NCBI GenBank assembly: GCA_942491975.1
Contig: CALOCY010000004.1
Coordinates: 1,116,001-1,180,000 of the forward strand
DNA from: CALOCY01 sp942491975
Lineage (GTDB): Bacteria; Bacteroidota; Bacteroidia; Bacteroidales; Prolixibacteraceae
Length of the DNA: 64,000 bases
Direction of reading: 5' to 3'
The notes beneath the pieces were generated by a model that did not search any database, was not told where the DNA came from, and was given only the letters and a program-made list of their open reading frames with translations. Every line of letters starts with the position of its first letter. Within the stretch, counting starts at the first letter, position 1. Of the stretch, positions 50,354 to 58,787 are shown piece after piece. A program made the position numbers and the translations under genes.

Positions 50354-51562
50354 ATGAAAATTTTAGTATTGAACTGTGGTAGTTCGTCCATCAAATATCA
50401 GCTTTTTGAAATGACCGGTCAGGAAGTATTGGCTAAAGGGGTTATTGAAAAAATAGGTTTAAAAGGGTCATTCATGAAACACACCAAAGGTAATGGTGAA
50501 AAAGTGATCTTTGAAGGGGAAATTCTCGACCATAAAGGCGGGATTGAATATGTACTTGGGGTATTAACCAGTGCCAAACACGGCTGCCTTAAAAGTCTTG
50601 ATGAGCTTGATGCTGTTGGGCACAGGGTTGTTCACGGCGGTGAGCGTTTTAACTCCAGCGTATTTATTACCAACGAGGTGGTTGAGCAGATGGAAAAATG
50701 TATTGACCTTGCCCCGTTACATAATCCGCCTAACCTTAAAGGTATTTACGCGATGAGCGAATTGGTACCGGGAATTCCGCAAGCCGGTGTTTTTGATACA
50801 GCATTTCATCAAACAATGGAACCGCACGTTTACATGTATGGGATACCACGTTCACTCTATACAAAATATGGTGTTCGAAGGTATGGGTTCCATGGTACAA
50901 GTCACCGTTATGTCTCCAAACGGGCATGTGACATATTAGGTGCAGACTATAATACACAGAAAATTGTGACTTGCCATTTGGGGAATGGGGCATCGATTTG
51001 TGCTGTTAAAAACGGTAAATCGGTTGACACATCTATGGGATTTACCCCTATAGAAGGTCTGATAATGGGCACCCGTTCGGGAGATATTGATTTAGGAGCG
51101 GCCTTGTACATCATGGATAAAGAGCAGATAGGTACTAAAACAGCTTCGGCACTATTCAACAAACATAGTGGTATGTTAGGTGTTACTGGTATTTCATCTG
51201 ATGCACGCGACATTGAAGATGCTGCGGCAGAGAACGATGAAAAAGCGTTACTTGCCATGGATATGTATGACTATCGCATAAAAAAATACATTGGTGCATA
51301 TGCTGCAGCAATGGGAGGTATTGATATATTGGTATTTACCGGTGGTATTGGTGAAAATGGCGACATTACCCGCACAGGTGTTTGTAAAGGACTCGGGTTC
51401 CTTGGAATTGAAGTTGATGAATCGAAAAACAAAGGACTCAGGGGTAAAGAAATGGACATCAGTAAAGAAGGTTCAAGCACAAGGGTAATGGTAGTGCCAA
51501 CCAATGAAGAATTGGTGATCGCCATTGACACGAAGAAAATTATTGAAGAAATGAATCAATAA
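50354..51562 (+). CDS. ackA: Acetate kinase, copy 1
   Basis: This 402-aa protein has the ASKHA acetokinase motifs: LVLNCGSSSIKYQLFEM, GHRVVHGGERF, DTAFHQTMEPHVYMYGIPR, YGFHGTSHRYVSKRA, KIVTCHLGNGASI, VDTSMGFTPIEGLIMGTRSGDID and FTGGIGENG. It makes ATP and acetate from acetyl phosphate, acting after Pta. Length is typical. It begins 43 bases after the hbd-like stop. A second acetate kinase follows. Confidence 0.97.
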   Translation: MKILVLNCGSSSIKYQLFEMTGQEVLAKGVIEKIGLKGSFMKHTKGNGEKVIFEGEILDHKGGIEYVLGVLTSAKHGCLKSLDELDAVGHRVVHGGERFNSSVFITNEVVEQMEKCIDLAPLHNPPNLKGIYAMSELVPGIPQAGVFDTAFHQTMEPHVYMYGIPRSLYTKYGVRRYGFHGTSHRYVSKRACDILGADYNTQKIVTCHLGNGASICAVKNGKSVDTSMGFTPIEGLIMGTRSGDIDLGAALYIMDKEQIGTKTASALFNKHSGMLGVTGISSDARDIEDAAAENDEKALLAMDMYDYRIKKYIGAYAAAMGGIDILVFTGGIGENGDITRTGVCKGLGFLGIEVDESKNKGLRGKEMDISKEGSSTRVMVVPTNEELVIAIDTKKIIEEMNQ

Positions 51563-51596
51563 AACTTAAGGGGGGGCAAAAGTATAAGAAATGATC

Positions 51597-51716
51597 ATTC
51601 AGTTACTTTGTGAACTTTGTGCCTTCTTTGTGAGACTTTGTGGTTCAATAATTTAAAAAAGATAACCACGAAACACCAAGTACACACAAAGAACACGAAG
51701 ACTTTTTGGACACCCC
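51597..51716. repeat. Dispersed repeat family 2, copy 5, between the two ackA genes
   Basis: The unit contains TTTGTGAACTTTGTGCCTTC, TTTGTGAGACTTTGTGGTTC and facing GATAACCACGAAACACC, CACACAAAGAACACGAAGAC arms. It interrupts the operon, so its hairpin may change the relative expression of the genes on either side. Confidence 0.7.
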
Positions 51717-51737
51717 CTTTTTTTAATTTAGAAGTTA

Positions 51738-52961
51738 ATGAATATTCTTGTATTAAATTGTGGAAGCTCATCGATTAAATATCAGCTTCTGAAACTCGGA
51801 GAAGAGGTACAGCTGCTTGCCAAAGGGTTGGTTGACAGGATTGGGATTGACAACAGCGAATTGGAGCATAAGGTTCCCGGAGAAGAAGAGTTGGTTATAA
51901 AACAGGATATAAAATCCCATACATGCGGGATCGAACTTGTATTGAAAACACTGACCGATAACCAATGGGGGGTTATCCGGGAATTGGGTGAACTGGATGC
52001 AGTGGGACATCGTGTGGCTCACGGGGGAGAGTTTTTTTCGGAAAGCGTGCAGATAGATGCTAAAGTAAAACAGAGTATCCACGACTGCATAGAGCTTGCC
52101 CCGTTACATAATCCGGCAAACCTGGCGGGAATAGAAGCGATGGAAAAACTGTTGCCGGAAATTCCCCAGGTAGCAGTATTCGACACGGCTTTTCACCAGT
52201 CAATGCCCCGGGAAGCCTATCTCTACAGTATTCCTTATGATTACTACGAAAAATATTCTATCAGGCGGTATGGTTTTCATGGCACCAGCCATAAATATGT
52301 GGCACAGAAAGCGTGTGGTATTCTTGGAAAATCGTTTGAAAAACTCAAAATTATTACCTGTCATTTAGGAAACGGGGCTTCTATTGCAGCAATAAATAAA
52401 GGTCAATCAGTTGACACATCCATGGGTTTTACGCCCAATGAGGGGCTGATGATGGGAACCCGGAGTGGTAGTGTTGATCCGGGAATAATATCGTTTTTAG
52501 CAGCTAAAGAGAACATCTCGGTTGATGATGTAAATATACTGCTGAATAAAAATAGTGGGGTGAAAGGGGTCTCAAAACACTCTTCAGACATGCGTGACCT
52601 GGCCGAAGCAGCTCAGAACGGGAAAGAACAGGCCCGGCTGGCATTACAAATGTATGCCCACAGGGTGAGAAAATACATTGGGGCATATGTTGCGGTACTA
52701 AACGGGCTTGACCTGTTGATTATGACCGGGGGGATTGGGGAAAACAATGATTATGTGCGTGACCTGTGCCTTTCGGATATGGATTACCTTGGAATTTGTT
52801 TTGATAAAGAAAAAAACAGTGCATTGAGGGGGAAAGATGAGATTATATCAACAAAAGCATCGCCCGTAACAGTAATGACCATTACTACAAATGAAGAACT
52901 TGTCATTGCACAAGAGACATTTCGGATTGCCCAAAATATGAAAGCAGTATCCCGGATATAG
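51738..52961 (+). CDS. ackA: Acetate kinase, copy 2
   Basis: This 407-aa paralogue has the same motif set (LVLNCGSSSIKYQLLKL, GHRVAHGGEFF, DTAFHQSMPREAYLYSIPY, YGFHGTSHKYVAQKA, KIITCHLGNGASI, VDTSMGFTPNEGLMMGTRSG, MTGGIGENN). It differs from copy 1 throughout its length, so the duplication is old or the copy was acquired. The pair may differ in regulation or substrate (acetate versus propionate). All catalytic motifs look intact in both. The ptb gene follows 216 bases downstream; that gap holds no gene. Confidence 0.95.
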   Translation: MNILVLNCGSSSIKYQLLKLGEEVQLLAKGLVDRIGIDNSELEHKVPGEEELVIKQDIKSHTCGIELVLKTLTDNQWGVIRELGELDAVGHRVAHGGEFFSESVQIDAKVKQSIHDCIELAPLHNPANLAGIEAMEKLLPEIPQVAVFDTAFHQSMPREAYLYSIPYDYYEKYSIRRYGFHGTSHKYVAQKACGILGKSFEKLKIITCHLGNGASIAAINKGQSVDTSMGFTPNEGLMMGTRSGSVDPGIISFLAAKENISVDDVNILLNKNSGVKGVSKHSSDMRDLAEAAQNGKEQARLALQMYAHRVRKYIGAYVAVLNGLDLLIMTGGIGENNDYVRDLCLSDMDYLGICFDKEKNSALRGKDEIISTKASPVTVMTITTNEELVIAQETFRIAQNMKAVSRI

Positions 52962-53177
52962 CGTTTTACGCATCCGTATCTTACTGAAAAAGAATGACAA
53001 ATGGCAGGAGTAAAACGGATTGTAATGGAACCAATGGCTTTACTTTCAGAATTTAATGCAAGTAGATATTTCTACTGATAACCATAAGGGGATGTTTATT
53101 GGTGGTGATTCTAAAACATCTTTTGTGAACGGTTATTCTTTCTTAATTTCGGGGATAGAATTAAAATAGAAAATCTG

Positions 53178-54080
53178 ATGAATATAAAAGCGCTTTTGGA
53201 CATTTTTGAATACCTGAAAAGTAAAGAAAAAAAGAGATTAGTTGTTGCAAATGCAGTAGATCATCACTCAATTGAAGCTGCTGCTAAAGCTGTTGAACTT
53301 GGAATTGTTGATGCAGTTTTAGTGGGAGACGAAGCGAAAATTGAAGCGATATGTGAGGAAGAGAAGATTGACACTTCACGGTTTCGCATTGTACATGTTG
53401 ACAACCATGAAGATCCTGCGCAGAAAGCTGTGGAGCTAATCAATGCGGGAGAGGGTGAGCTTTTAATGAAAGGGCTTGTAAATACCGACGCATATATGCG
53501 TGCTATTCTCAATAAGGAAAAAGGCCTTTTGCCCCCAAAAGCAGTATTGAGCCATATTACGGTAATTGAAAATCCGGCTTACCATAAGCTGATGGTAGTG
53601 AGCGATGTTGCTATTATCCCCCAACCTGACCTGAAGCAAAAAATAATCATGATCAACTATTTGGTAAAAACAGCAACGGCATTGGGAATAGAAATGCCCA
53701 AGGTAGCTGTTATTGCTGCAACCGAACAGGTTCTTCCGGGAATGGAATCCTGTGTCGATGCTGCAATACTTTCCAAAATGAATGATCGCGGACAAATCAA
53801 AAACTGTATGGTTGATGGCCCTTTGGCATTGGATGTAGCGGTTGATAAAGAGGCCGCTGCAATAAAAGGGATCACAAGCCCTGTTGCGGGGGATGCAGAT
53901 TGTCTGTTATTTCCAAACATTGAAGCAGGAAATGTGTTCTATAAGATGAATACAAAACTATGTAAGTCTGAACAGGCAGCCTTTGTGGCCGGGGCTAAAG
54001 TTCCATGTATCCTTTCCAGCAGGGGCGACAGTACGCAAACAAAATTAAATTCAATCGCATTATCAGCACTATTAGGCTAA
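53178..54080 (+). CDS. ptb: Phosphate butyryltransferase
   Basis: This 300-aa member of the phosphate acyltransferase family carries RLVVANAVDHHSIEAAAKAVELG near the N-terminus, GLLPPKAVLSHITVIENP, VDGPLALDVAVDKEAA, GITSPVAGDADCLLFPNIEAGNVFYKMN and a C-terminal RGDSTQTKLNSIALSALL. It is shorter than Pta and has the Ptb-type VDGPLALD motif. It converts butyryl-CoA to butyryl phosphate. The buk start is 5 bases after its stop. Confidence 0.93.
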   Translation: MNIKALLDIFEYLKSKEKKRLVVANAVDHHSIEAAAKAVELGIVDAVLVGDEAKIEAICEEEKIDTSRFRIVHVDNHEDPAQKAVELINAGEGELLMKGLVNTDAYMRAILNKEKGLLPPKAVLSHITVIENPAYHKLMVVSDVAIIPQPDLKQKIIMINYLVKTATALGIEMPKVAVIAATEQVLPGMESCVDAAILSKMNDRGQIKNCMVDGPLALDVAVDKEAAAIKGITSPVAGDADCLLFPNIEAGNVFYKMNTKLCKSEQAAFVAGAKVPCILSSRGDSTQTKLNSIALSALLG

Positions 54081-54085
54081 CAGAG

Positions 54086-55171
54086 ATGAAAAAAGAGTTT
54101 TTTATACTTGCTATTAACCCCGGTTCAACATCAACAAAATTTGCACTGTTTAACAATGAGGAGCAGTGTGTCTTGCAAAAAACAATTCGTCACACTGTAG
54201 ACGAGTTGTCTGATTATGAGAACATTGTTGACCAATTTGAATTTCGAAAAACATTGATCCTGCAAGAGCTTGAAAAAGAAAATACAGAGTTTGGCAAAAT
54301 TAAGCATGTGATTGGAAGGGGAGGAATGACCCATCCGCTGGCTTCGGGGCTTTACCAGGTGAATGAAACAATGCTTAAGCATGTGCGTGAAGGGATAGGA
54401 GGAGAGCATGCGAGTAATCTGGGAGCTATTATTGCAAATGATATTGCACAACGCTTGGGAAATGTGAAAGCATATATTGCTGATCCGGTTGTTACTGATG
54501 AATTGGATGATATAGCACGCATTGCCGGACATCCGAAGTTTGAACGGAAATCAATATTCCATGCATTAAACCAGAAGGCTATTGCCCGTGAATATGCCAG
54601 GTCAGTTAATAGTGCATATGAAGACCTAAACCTGATTGTTGTCCATTTGGGAGGTGGCATTTCGGTAGGGGCACACCATAAAGGAAAGGTCATTGATGTA
54701 AACAATGCACTGAATGGCGAAGGGCCATACTCTCCCGAGCGTAGTGGGACACTTCCTGTTGGGCAGATAATAGAAATTTGTTATAGCGGGGAGTATACCA
54801 AAGAGCAGATGAAACGAATGGTCACCGGCGAAGGAGGCTTTGTAGCCTACCTTGGAACAAACGATGCACTTGAAGTAGAAAACAGGGCTGCTGACGGGGA
54901 TGTCCAGGCTGAGTTGATACAGCGTGCAATGGGATATCAGATTGCAAAAGGCGTGGGTGAAATGGCTGTTGTCCTTAATGGGAACGTTGATGCAATACTT
55001 ATTACCGGAGGTATTGCTTACAATAAAATTTTAATTGATCAGATTAAAGAAAGAATAGCATTTATTGCCAATGTGCATGTTTATCCGGGAGAAGATGAAT
55101 TGAAAGCTCTGGCTATGAACGTTCTTTGGGCAGAAGAAGGGATTATTACCCCTAAAGTATATGATAAGTGA
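54086..55171 (+). CDS. buk: Butyrate kinase
   Basis: The ATG at 54086 (MKKEFFILAINPGSTSTKFALF) is the real start; upstream residues in that frame lie inside ptb. The 361-aa protein has Buk motifs: INPGSTSTKF, VIGRGGMTHPLASGLYQVN, VIVHLGGGISVGAHHKGK (here LIVVHLGGGISVGAHHKGKVID), NALNGEGPYSPERSGTLPVGQ and ILITGGIAYN. It makes ATP and butyrate from butyryl phosphate. Ptb-Buk is one of two known routes to butyrate. Confidence 0.96.
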   Translation: MKKEFFILAINPGSTSTKFALFNNEEQCVLQKTIRHTVDELSDYENIVDQFEFRKTLILQELEKENTEFGKIKHVIGRGGMTHPLASGLYQVNETMLKHVREGIGGEHASNLGAIIANDIAQRLGNVKAYIADPVVTDELDDIARIAGHPKFERKSIFHALNQKAIAREYARSVNSAYEDLNLIVVHLGGGISVGAHHKGKVIDVNNALNGEGPYSPERSGTLPVGQIIEICYSGEYTKEQMKRMVTGEGGFVAYLGTNDALEVENRAADGDVQAELIQRAMGYQIAKGVGEMAVVLNGNVDAILITGGIAYNKILIDQIKERIAFIANVHVYPGEDELKALAMNVLWAEEGIITPKVYDK

Positions 55172-55191
55172 TTGATAAACTGACGAATATA

Positions 55192-55225
55192 AAAAAAGCC
55201 ATTCCAATTTGGGATGGCTTTCTAT
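55192..55225 (+). terminator. Terminator after buk
   Basis: AAAAGCCATTCC-AATTT-GGGATGGCTTT is a 9-bp stem (one T-G pair) with flanking A- and T-rich runs. It can also serve the convergent ribosomal operon. Confidence 0.8.
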
Positions 55226-55281
55226 TTTGTTTGAAAAAATGTTTGAGTCAGTATAATTTCTATTTTCAGTTAAATAAATAG

Positions 55282-55728
55282 TTATTCGGAAATAACTTCA
55301 AATTCGAAATCGACAATGACCTCTCTGTGAAGTTTAATCTTTGCTGTGTGCTTACCAATTTCCTTAACAGCATCTTCTGCTATGGTAATCTGCTTTCTTT
55401 CAATCTCAAACCCTTTGGCATTAAGTGCTTCTGAAAGTTGGATATTGTTAACAGAACCGAAGATTTTTCCTGCCGAACTTGTTTTTGCACCAATAGTTAT
55501 CTCTACAGCGTTAAGTTTCTCGGCAATAACCATTGCTTCATCTTTTAACTTAGTCTCTTTATGAGCCCTTTGTTTTTGATTCTCAGCAAGTACTTTCCTG
55601 GCTGATTCGGTTGCCAAAATGGCCATTTTCTTAGGAATAAGGAAATTGCGTGCGTAACCGTCTTTCACAGTTACAATGTCATCCTTATGCCCCAACCGTT
55701 GAATATCTTGTAGTAGAATGATTTCCAT
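55282..55728 (-). CDS. rplI: Ribosomal protein bL9
   Basis: This 148-aa protein begins MEIILLQDIQRLGHKDDIVTVKDGYARNFLIPK, the classic bL9 N-terminal domain. A helical linker (VLAENQKQRAHKETKLKDEAMVI) leads to the C-terminal RNA-binding domain. It is the last gene of rpsF-rpsR-rplI, 14 bases after rpsR. Confidence 0.97.
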   Translation of the reverse strand: MEIILLQDIQRLGHKDDIVTVKDGYARNFLIPKKMAILATESARKVLAENQKQRAHKETKLKDEAMVIAEKLNAVEITIGAKTSSAGKIFGSVNNIQLSEALNAKGFEIERKQITIAEDAVKEIGKHTAKIKLHREVIVDFEFEVISE

Positions 55729-55742
55729 TTTTCTTCTTTTTA

Positions 55743-56012
55743 TTATTTCATCAAATCGGTTACGTATGGCAGTAATGCCAGGTGACGAGCCCTTTTAATC
55801 GCTTGAGAAACCTTTCTTTGGTACTTAAGGGAAGTTCCGGTAATTCTTCTGGGAAGAATTTTACCCTGCTCGTTCAAAAACTTTTTCAAAAACTCTGGAT
55901 CTTTGTAATCAACATACTTGATGCCATTTTTCTTAAAACGACAGTATTTTTTCTTCTTGATCTCAACCGATGGAGGAGTCAGATATCTGATTTCTGATGT
56001 ATTTGCTGTCAT
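55743..56012 (-). CDS. rpsR: Ribosomal protein bS18
   Basis: This 89-aa protein has the bS18 pattern: KKKYCRFKKNGIKYVDYKD, LKKFLNEQGKILPRRITGTSLKYQRKVSQAIKRARHLALLPY. It binds the 30S platform beside bS6. The start is 3 bases after the rpsF stop. Confidence 0.98.
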   Translation of the reverse strand: MTANTSEIRYLTPPSVEIKKKKYCRFKKNGIKYVDYKDPEFLKKFLNEQGKILPRRITGTSLKYQRKVSQAIKRARHLALLPYVTDLMK

Positions 56013-56015
56013 GGC

Positions 56016-56372
56016 TTAATTCTCCTTTTTTGTTTCTTTTTCTTTCAACTGATTTTTTCTTTTCGCACTGTATTCAGCAGCATACTTGTCCAGTTTTACA
56101 GTAAGAAAACGGATAATGCGTTCATCACGCTTACATTCAGTCTCAAGCTTTGCAATTAAAGCAGGATCAGCTTTGTATTCAAACATGTTATAAAAGCCTG
56201 TCGACTTTTTTTGGATTGGGTATGCAAGTTTTTTCATCCCCCAGTCCTCTTCATGGATCATTTCACCACCATTTTTTGTGATGAATTCCTTGAATTTTTG
56301 TACCGTTTCCTTTACCTGCGCATCAGATAAAACGGGAGTTACAATGAAAACGGTTTCATACTGGTTCAACAT
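56016..56372 (-). CDS. rpsF: Ribosomal protein bS6
   Basis: This 118-aa protein begins MLNQYETVFIVTPVLSDAQVKETVQKF and carries the WGMKKLAYPIQKKSTGFYNMFEYKAD segment that contacts bS18, then ERIIRFLTVKLDK. The C-terminus is a charged tail (RKNQLKEKETKKEN). It heads the ribosomal operon behind a clear promoter at 56420-56449. Confidence 0.97.
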   Translation of the reverse strand: MLNQYETVFIVTPVLSDAQVKETVQKFKEFITKNGGEMIHEEDWGMKKLAYPIQKKSTGFYNMFEYKADPALIAKLETECKRDERIIRFLTVKLDKYAAEYSAKRKNQLKEKETKKEN

Positions 56373-56419
56373 AAATGTCTGTTTTAAGTTTTAAATTCAA
56401 TTAAATATTAAATGTTGCG

Positions 56420-56449
56420 CAAAATTAGAAAAAAAACTTTGCTTTCAAA
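56420..56449 (-). promoter_or_regulatory. rpsF operon promoter (TTTG-N18-TAATTTTG)
   Basis: On the minus strand TTTG (56446-56449) is followed by an 18-base spacer and TAATTTTG (56420-56427). Both boxes match the Bacteroidota consensus, and the start codon is 48 bases downstream. Confidence 0.8.
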
Positions 56450-56838
56450 GCTAATAGTGAAGGAAATAGCATAAAAAACGGGTTATGTTTTATAACCCGC
56501 CTTCTAAGTTTAGTTTAGTTAGACCAGAATCTAAATGTTTTGGTTCTATAAGAGAAAAGGTAGTCTTTATATTAATATCCTTTAATTTTTCACTTTTCGG
56601 ATTGCTAATATAAGATTTATTTGGAGAAAATGTAAAAAAATTACATTAAATGAAGTTTTTTTTGTGGAACGGTATTTATTGCTTTTATGAACTAAATTAA
56701 AACGGAAGGGAACGTTCTTTAATCTTATTGTTTGAAATATAGGTTGTATATAATATAAATTATTGGGCTTTAAAATAGAAAATAGGGGGTAAATATCGAG
56801 ATAAATTGATTATAAGGGAAATAGTTCTTATAGAATCC

Positions 56839-56869
56839 TTTGCATAAATAATAAAGCTTTGTATTTTTG
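56839..56869 (+). promoter_or_regulatory. padR-like gene promoter (TTTG-N19-TATTTTTG)
   Basis: TTTG at 56839-56842 and TATTTTTG at 56862-56869 are separated by 19 bases, an excellent Bacteroidota match, 45 bases before the ATG. Confidence 0.8.
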
Positions 56870-56914
56870 TAGTACACAGAATGTAAGATAGGGGTATAAA
56901 ATTATAACAAAGCT

Positions 56915-57250
56915 ATGAGTAAAATTTCAAAGGAGTTGGTTGGTGCAACAGCAGCACCGATCATTTTATCCATTTTGGAACAGGGTGAAAGTTATGGGTA
57001 TCAAATCATCCAAAAGGTAAAAGAGTTGTCTAAAAACCAGATTGTATGGAAAGAAGGCAGCCTTTATCCTGTTCTGCATAAAATGGAAGGCAGCAAAATG
57101 ATCAAATCTGAATGGCAGATTGCAGAGAATGGAAGACCTCGTAAATACTACGTTATTGAATCAAAAGGAAAAGAAGCATTGGCTCAGGAAAAAGAAAATT
57201 GGAAATTGGCCAATAAGATTTTTGCATACTTTTGGGGTGAAAAATACTAA
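56915..57250 (+). CDS. PadR-family transcriptional regulator
   Basis: This 111-aa protein has the PadR winged-helix pattern: LVGATAAPIILSILEQGESYGYQIIQKVKEL, then WKEGSLYPVLHKMEGSKMIKSEW and the NGRPRKYYVIESKGKEAL wing. It is a short, two-helix-tail form that usually represses neighbouring membrane or transport genes on sensing a ligand. No such target gene lies beside it, so its target is unclear. A terminator follows its stop. Confidence 0.93.
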   Translation: MSKISKELVGATAAPIILSILEQGESYGYQIIQKVKELSKNQIVWKEGSLYPVLHKMEGSKMIKSEWQIAENGRPRKYYVIESKGKEALAQEKENWKLANKIFAYFWGEKY

Positions 57251-57275
57251 ATAACGGTATTTTGCTATAAATTGT

Positions 57276-57312
57276 AAAGAAGCCTGTAATTTGATTTACA
57301 GGCTTCTTTTTA
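57276..57312 (+). terminator. Terminator after the padR-like gene
   Basis: AAAGAAGCCTGTAA-TTTGA-TTTACAGGCTTCTTTTT is a perfect 11-12-bp stem with a T-run. Confidence 0.92.
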
Positions 57313-57359
57313 TTAATTCTTATATTCAACTCATATAACGAGGACAGGTGTCAGCCGGC

Positions 57360-57431
57360 TTAGGAGCTACTTCTACACATACCGCAAAGATCAGGCTTCC
57401 TAAGTGTCGTTACAATAAAGGTAGCTTTCAT
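57360..57431 (-). CDS. Possible 23-aa Cys-containing peptide
   Basis: An ATG at 57431 opens a 23-codon frame (MKATFIVTTLRKPDLCGMCRSSS) ending at a TAA at 57360-57362. It lies 52 bases downstream of the B12-type radical SAM gene on the same strand. The CGMC pair and the short size recall ribosomally made peptide precursors, but nothing else supports this. It could equally be chance. Confidence 0.22.
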   Translation of the reverse strand: MKATFIVTTLRKPDLCGMCRSSS

Positions 57432-57482
57432 TAAAACTCTCAGGTAAAAAGTACGTTATCTGAATCATCAAACAGTTGCAAT

Positions 57483-58787
57483 TTATGCTAAAAAATCATT
57501 GAAAAATTGCTTTTCATAAACATGGGGCGGGATAATATTCAGGTTGGTCATTTGGGAAGAGGCGTAGGCTTCTAATTTACGTATTTCACTGCATGAAAGG
57601 AATTCATTTTCTCCGGCAAACGAAAGGTTGCATGCCTTACTTTGAGGTGTAATATTATAATTTTCAGGATTTTCATATAAAATAGTCCCGGGATGTACCC
57701 TCACCGGAAAAATACCATAACGGGTAGCTTTCGCATTTTTAGCAAATTCGATGGTTTTCAATACATCTTCCTTTGTCTCGCCAGGCAGGCCGATCATAAT
57801 ACTTATATGTACTTCCAACCCCTCCTCTTTTGCCATTTTGATAGCCTTGGGCAGGTGTTCCGGGTTCAGGTTCTTTCCAATAATTTTTTGTGTTGAAGCT
57901 TTTATCGTTTCCAATCCAAAACCCACTTCAGTGGTGTTGATCGCTTTGAGTAACTTCAATTGTTCACGTGAAACAAGGTCGGCACGCATATCCACATCGT
58001 ACCATCGAAAATCAAATTTTTCGGATTTTATGGCCCGACATAACTCCAACATACGCTCGGGTGGATGATTAAAAGTCCCGTCTCCCGGGTTTACGGTACG
58101 GATACCGTGATCGTGGAGATACCTGAGTTCATCAATAACCCGCTGAATAGAGTGTGTGCGGTGTTTTCCATGTACCTTTCTGGAACCCCATGAGCAGAAA
58201 ATACACTCAAACGGGCATCCACGGGCAGTCATAATATAAGCACTCTTATAATGTTTTAAATCAAATATATTACTCAAAAAGGGAGAGGGAAGCGAGTCTA
58301 TGTTCATTACCGGTTGCCGGCCTTTGGTATGGACAATCTCATTACCGCTTCGGAAAGATATGCCCTCAATTTCAGACAGGTCTTGTTGGGTCTCCAGTGC
58401 TTCGATTAGCTCCACAATGGTGTGTTCTCCTTCGCCCCTGACAATAATATCTACTGCCTGGCAATCTTTGAATACCAGATCGGGATCGCCACTGGGTGTT
58501 TCTCCGCCCATAATAATGATAGAATCGGGTTGTAGCCGTTTTATCATGCGGGCAATTTCAGCACCGTATGTATAATCCCATGAATAACATGAAATGCCTA
58601 CCAACTCAAATGTCCTGTTTCTAAAATCGTGTTCAATATGCGGAAGACTGGGTTTGTCAATCGAAAGATCAACCAGCTCAAATGAAATGCCTCTTTGTTT
58701 CAGCGAAGCGGCAATATAACCGATTCCCAGCGGTGGTTTTAATGATCCGCCGCCTAAATTGGGCTCAATTAATGTAATCCCCATCAT
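57483..58787 (-). CDS. B12-binding radical SAM protein
   Basis: The ATG at 58787 (MMGITLIEPNLGGGS) is preferred because it overlaps the preceding stop as ATGA; this gives 434 aa. The N-terminal half (to about residue 140) is a cobalamin-binding fold (ISFELVDLSID, ELVGISCYSWDYTYGAEIARMI, IIMGGETPSGDP). The radical SAM cluster is TARGCPFECIFC (C191, C195, C198). The C-terminal part holds IMIGLPGETKEDV. Such enzymes methylate or rearrange unactivated carbons. The substrate is not evident. It is coupled to the SPASM gene upstream. Confidence 0.9.
   Translation of the reverse strand: MMGITLIEPNLGGGSLKPPLGIGYIAASLKQRGISFELVDLSIDKPSLPHIEHDFRNRTFELVGISCYSWDYTYGAEIARMIKRLQPDSIIIMGGETPSGDPDLVFKDCQAVDIIVRGEGEHTIVELIEALETQQDLSEIEGISFRSGNEIVHTKGRQPVMNIDSLPSPFLSNIFDLKHYKSAYIMTARGCPFECIFCSWGSRKVHGKHRTHSIQRVIDELRYLHDHGIRTVNPGDGTFNHPPERMLELCRAIKSEKFDFRWYDVDMRADLVSREQLKLLKAINTTEVGFGLETIKASTQKIIGKNLNPEHLPKAIKMAKEEGLEVHISIMIGLPGETKEDVLKTIEFAKNAKATRYGIFPVRVHPGTILYENPENYNITPQSKACNLSFAGENEFLSCSEIRKLEAYASSQMTNLNIIPPHVYEKQFFNDFLA

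Larger units (their letters stand above)
56373..56914. other. Divergent intergenic region between rpsF and padR-like gene
   Basis: The 542-base region holds promoters for both genes (listed separately) and a hairpin CGGGTTAT-GTTTT-ATAACCCG at 56479-56498 that, on the minus strand, is followed by a T-run. It lies upstream of the rpsF promoter, so it would end some other minus-strand transcript. No gene is seen from 56500 to 56838. Confidence 0.5.
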
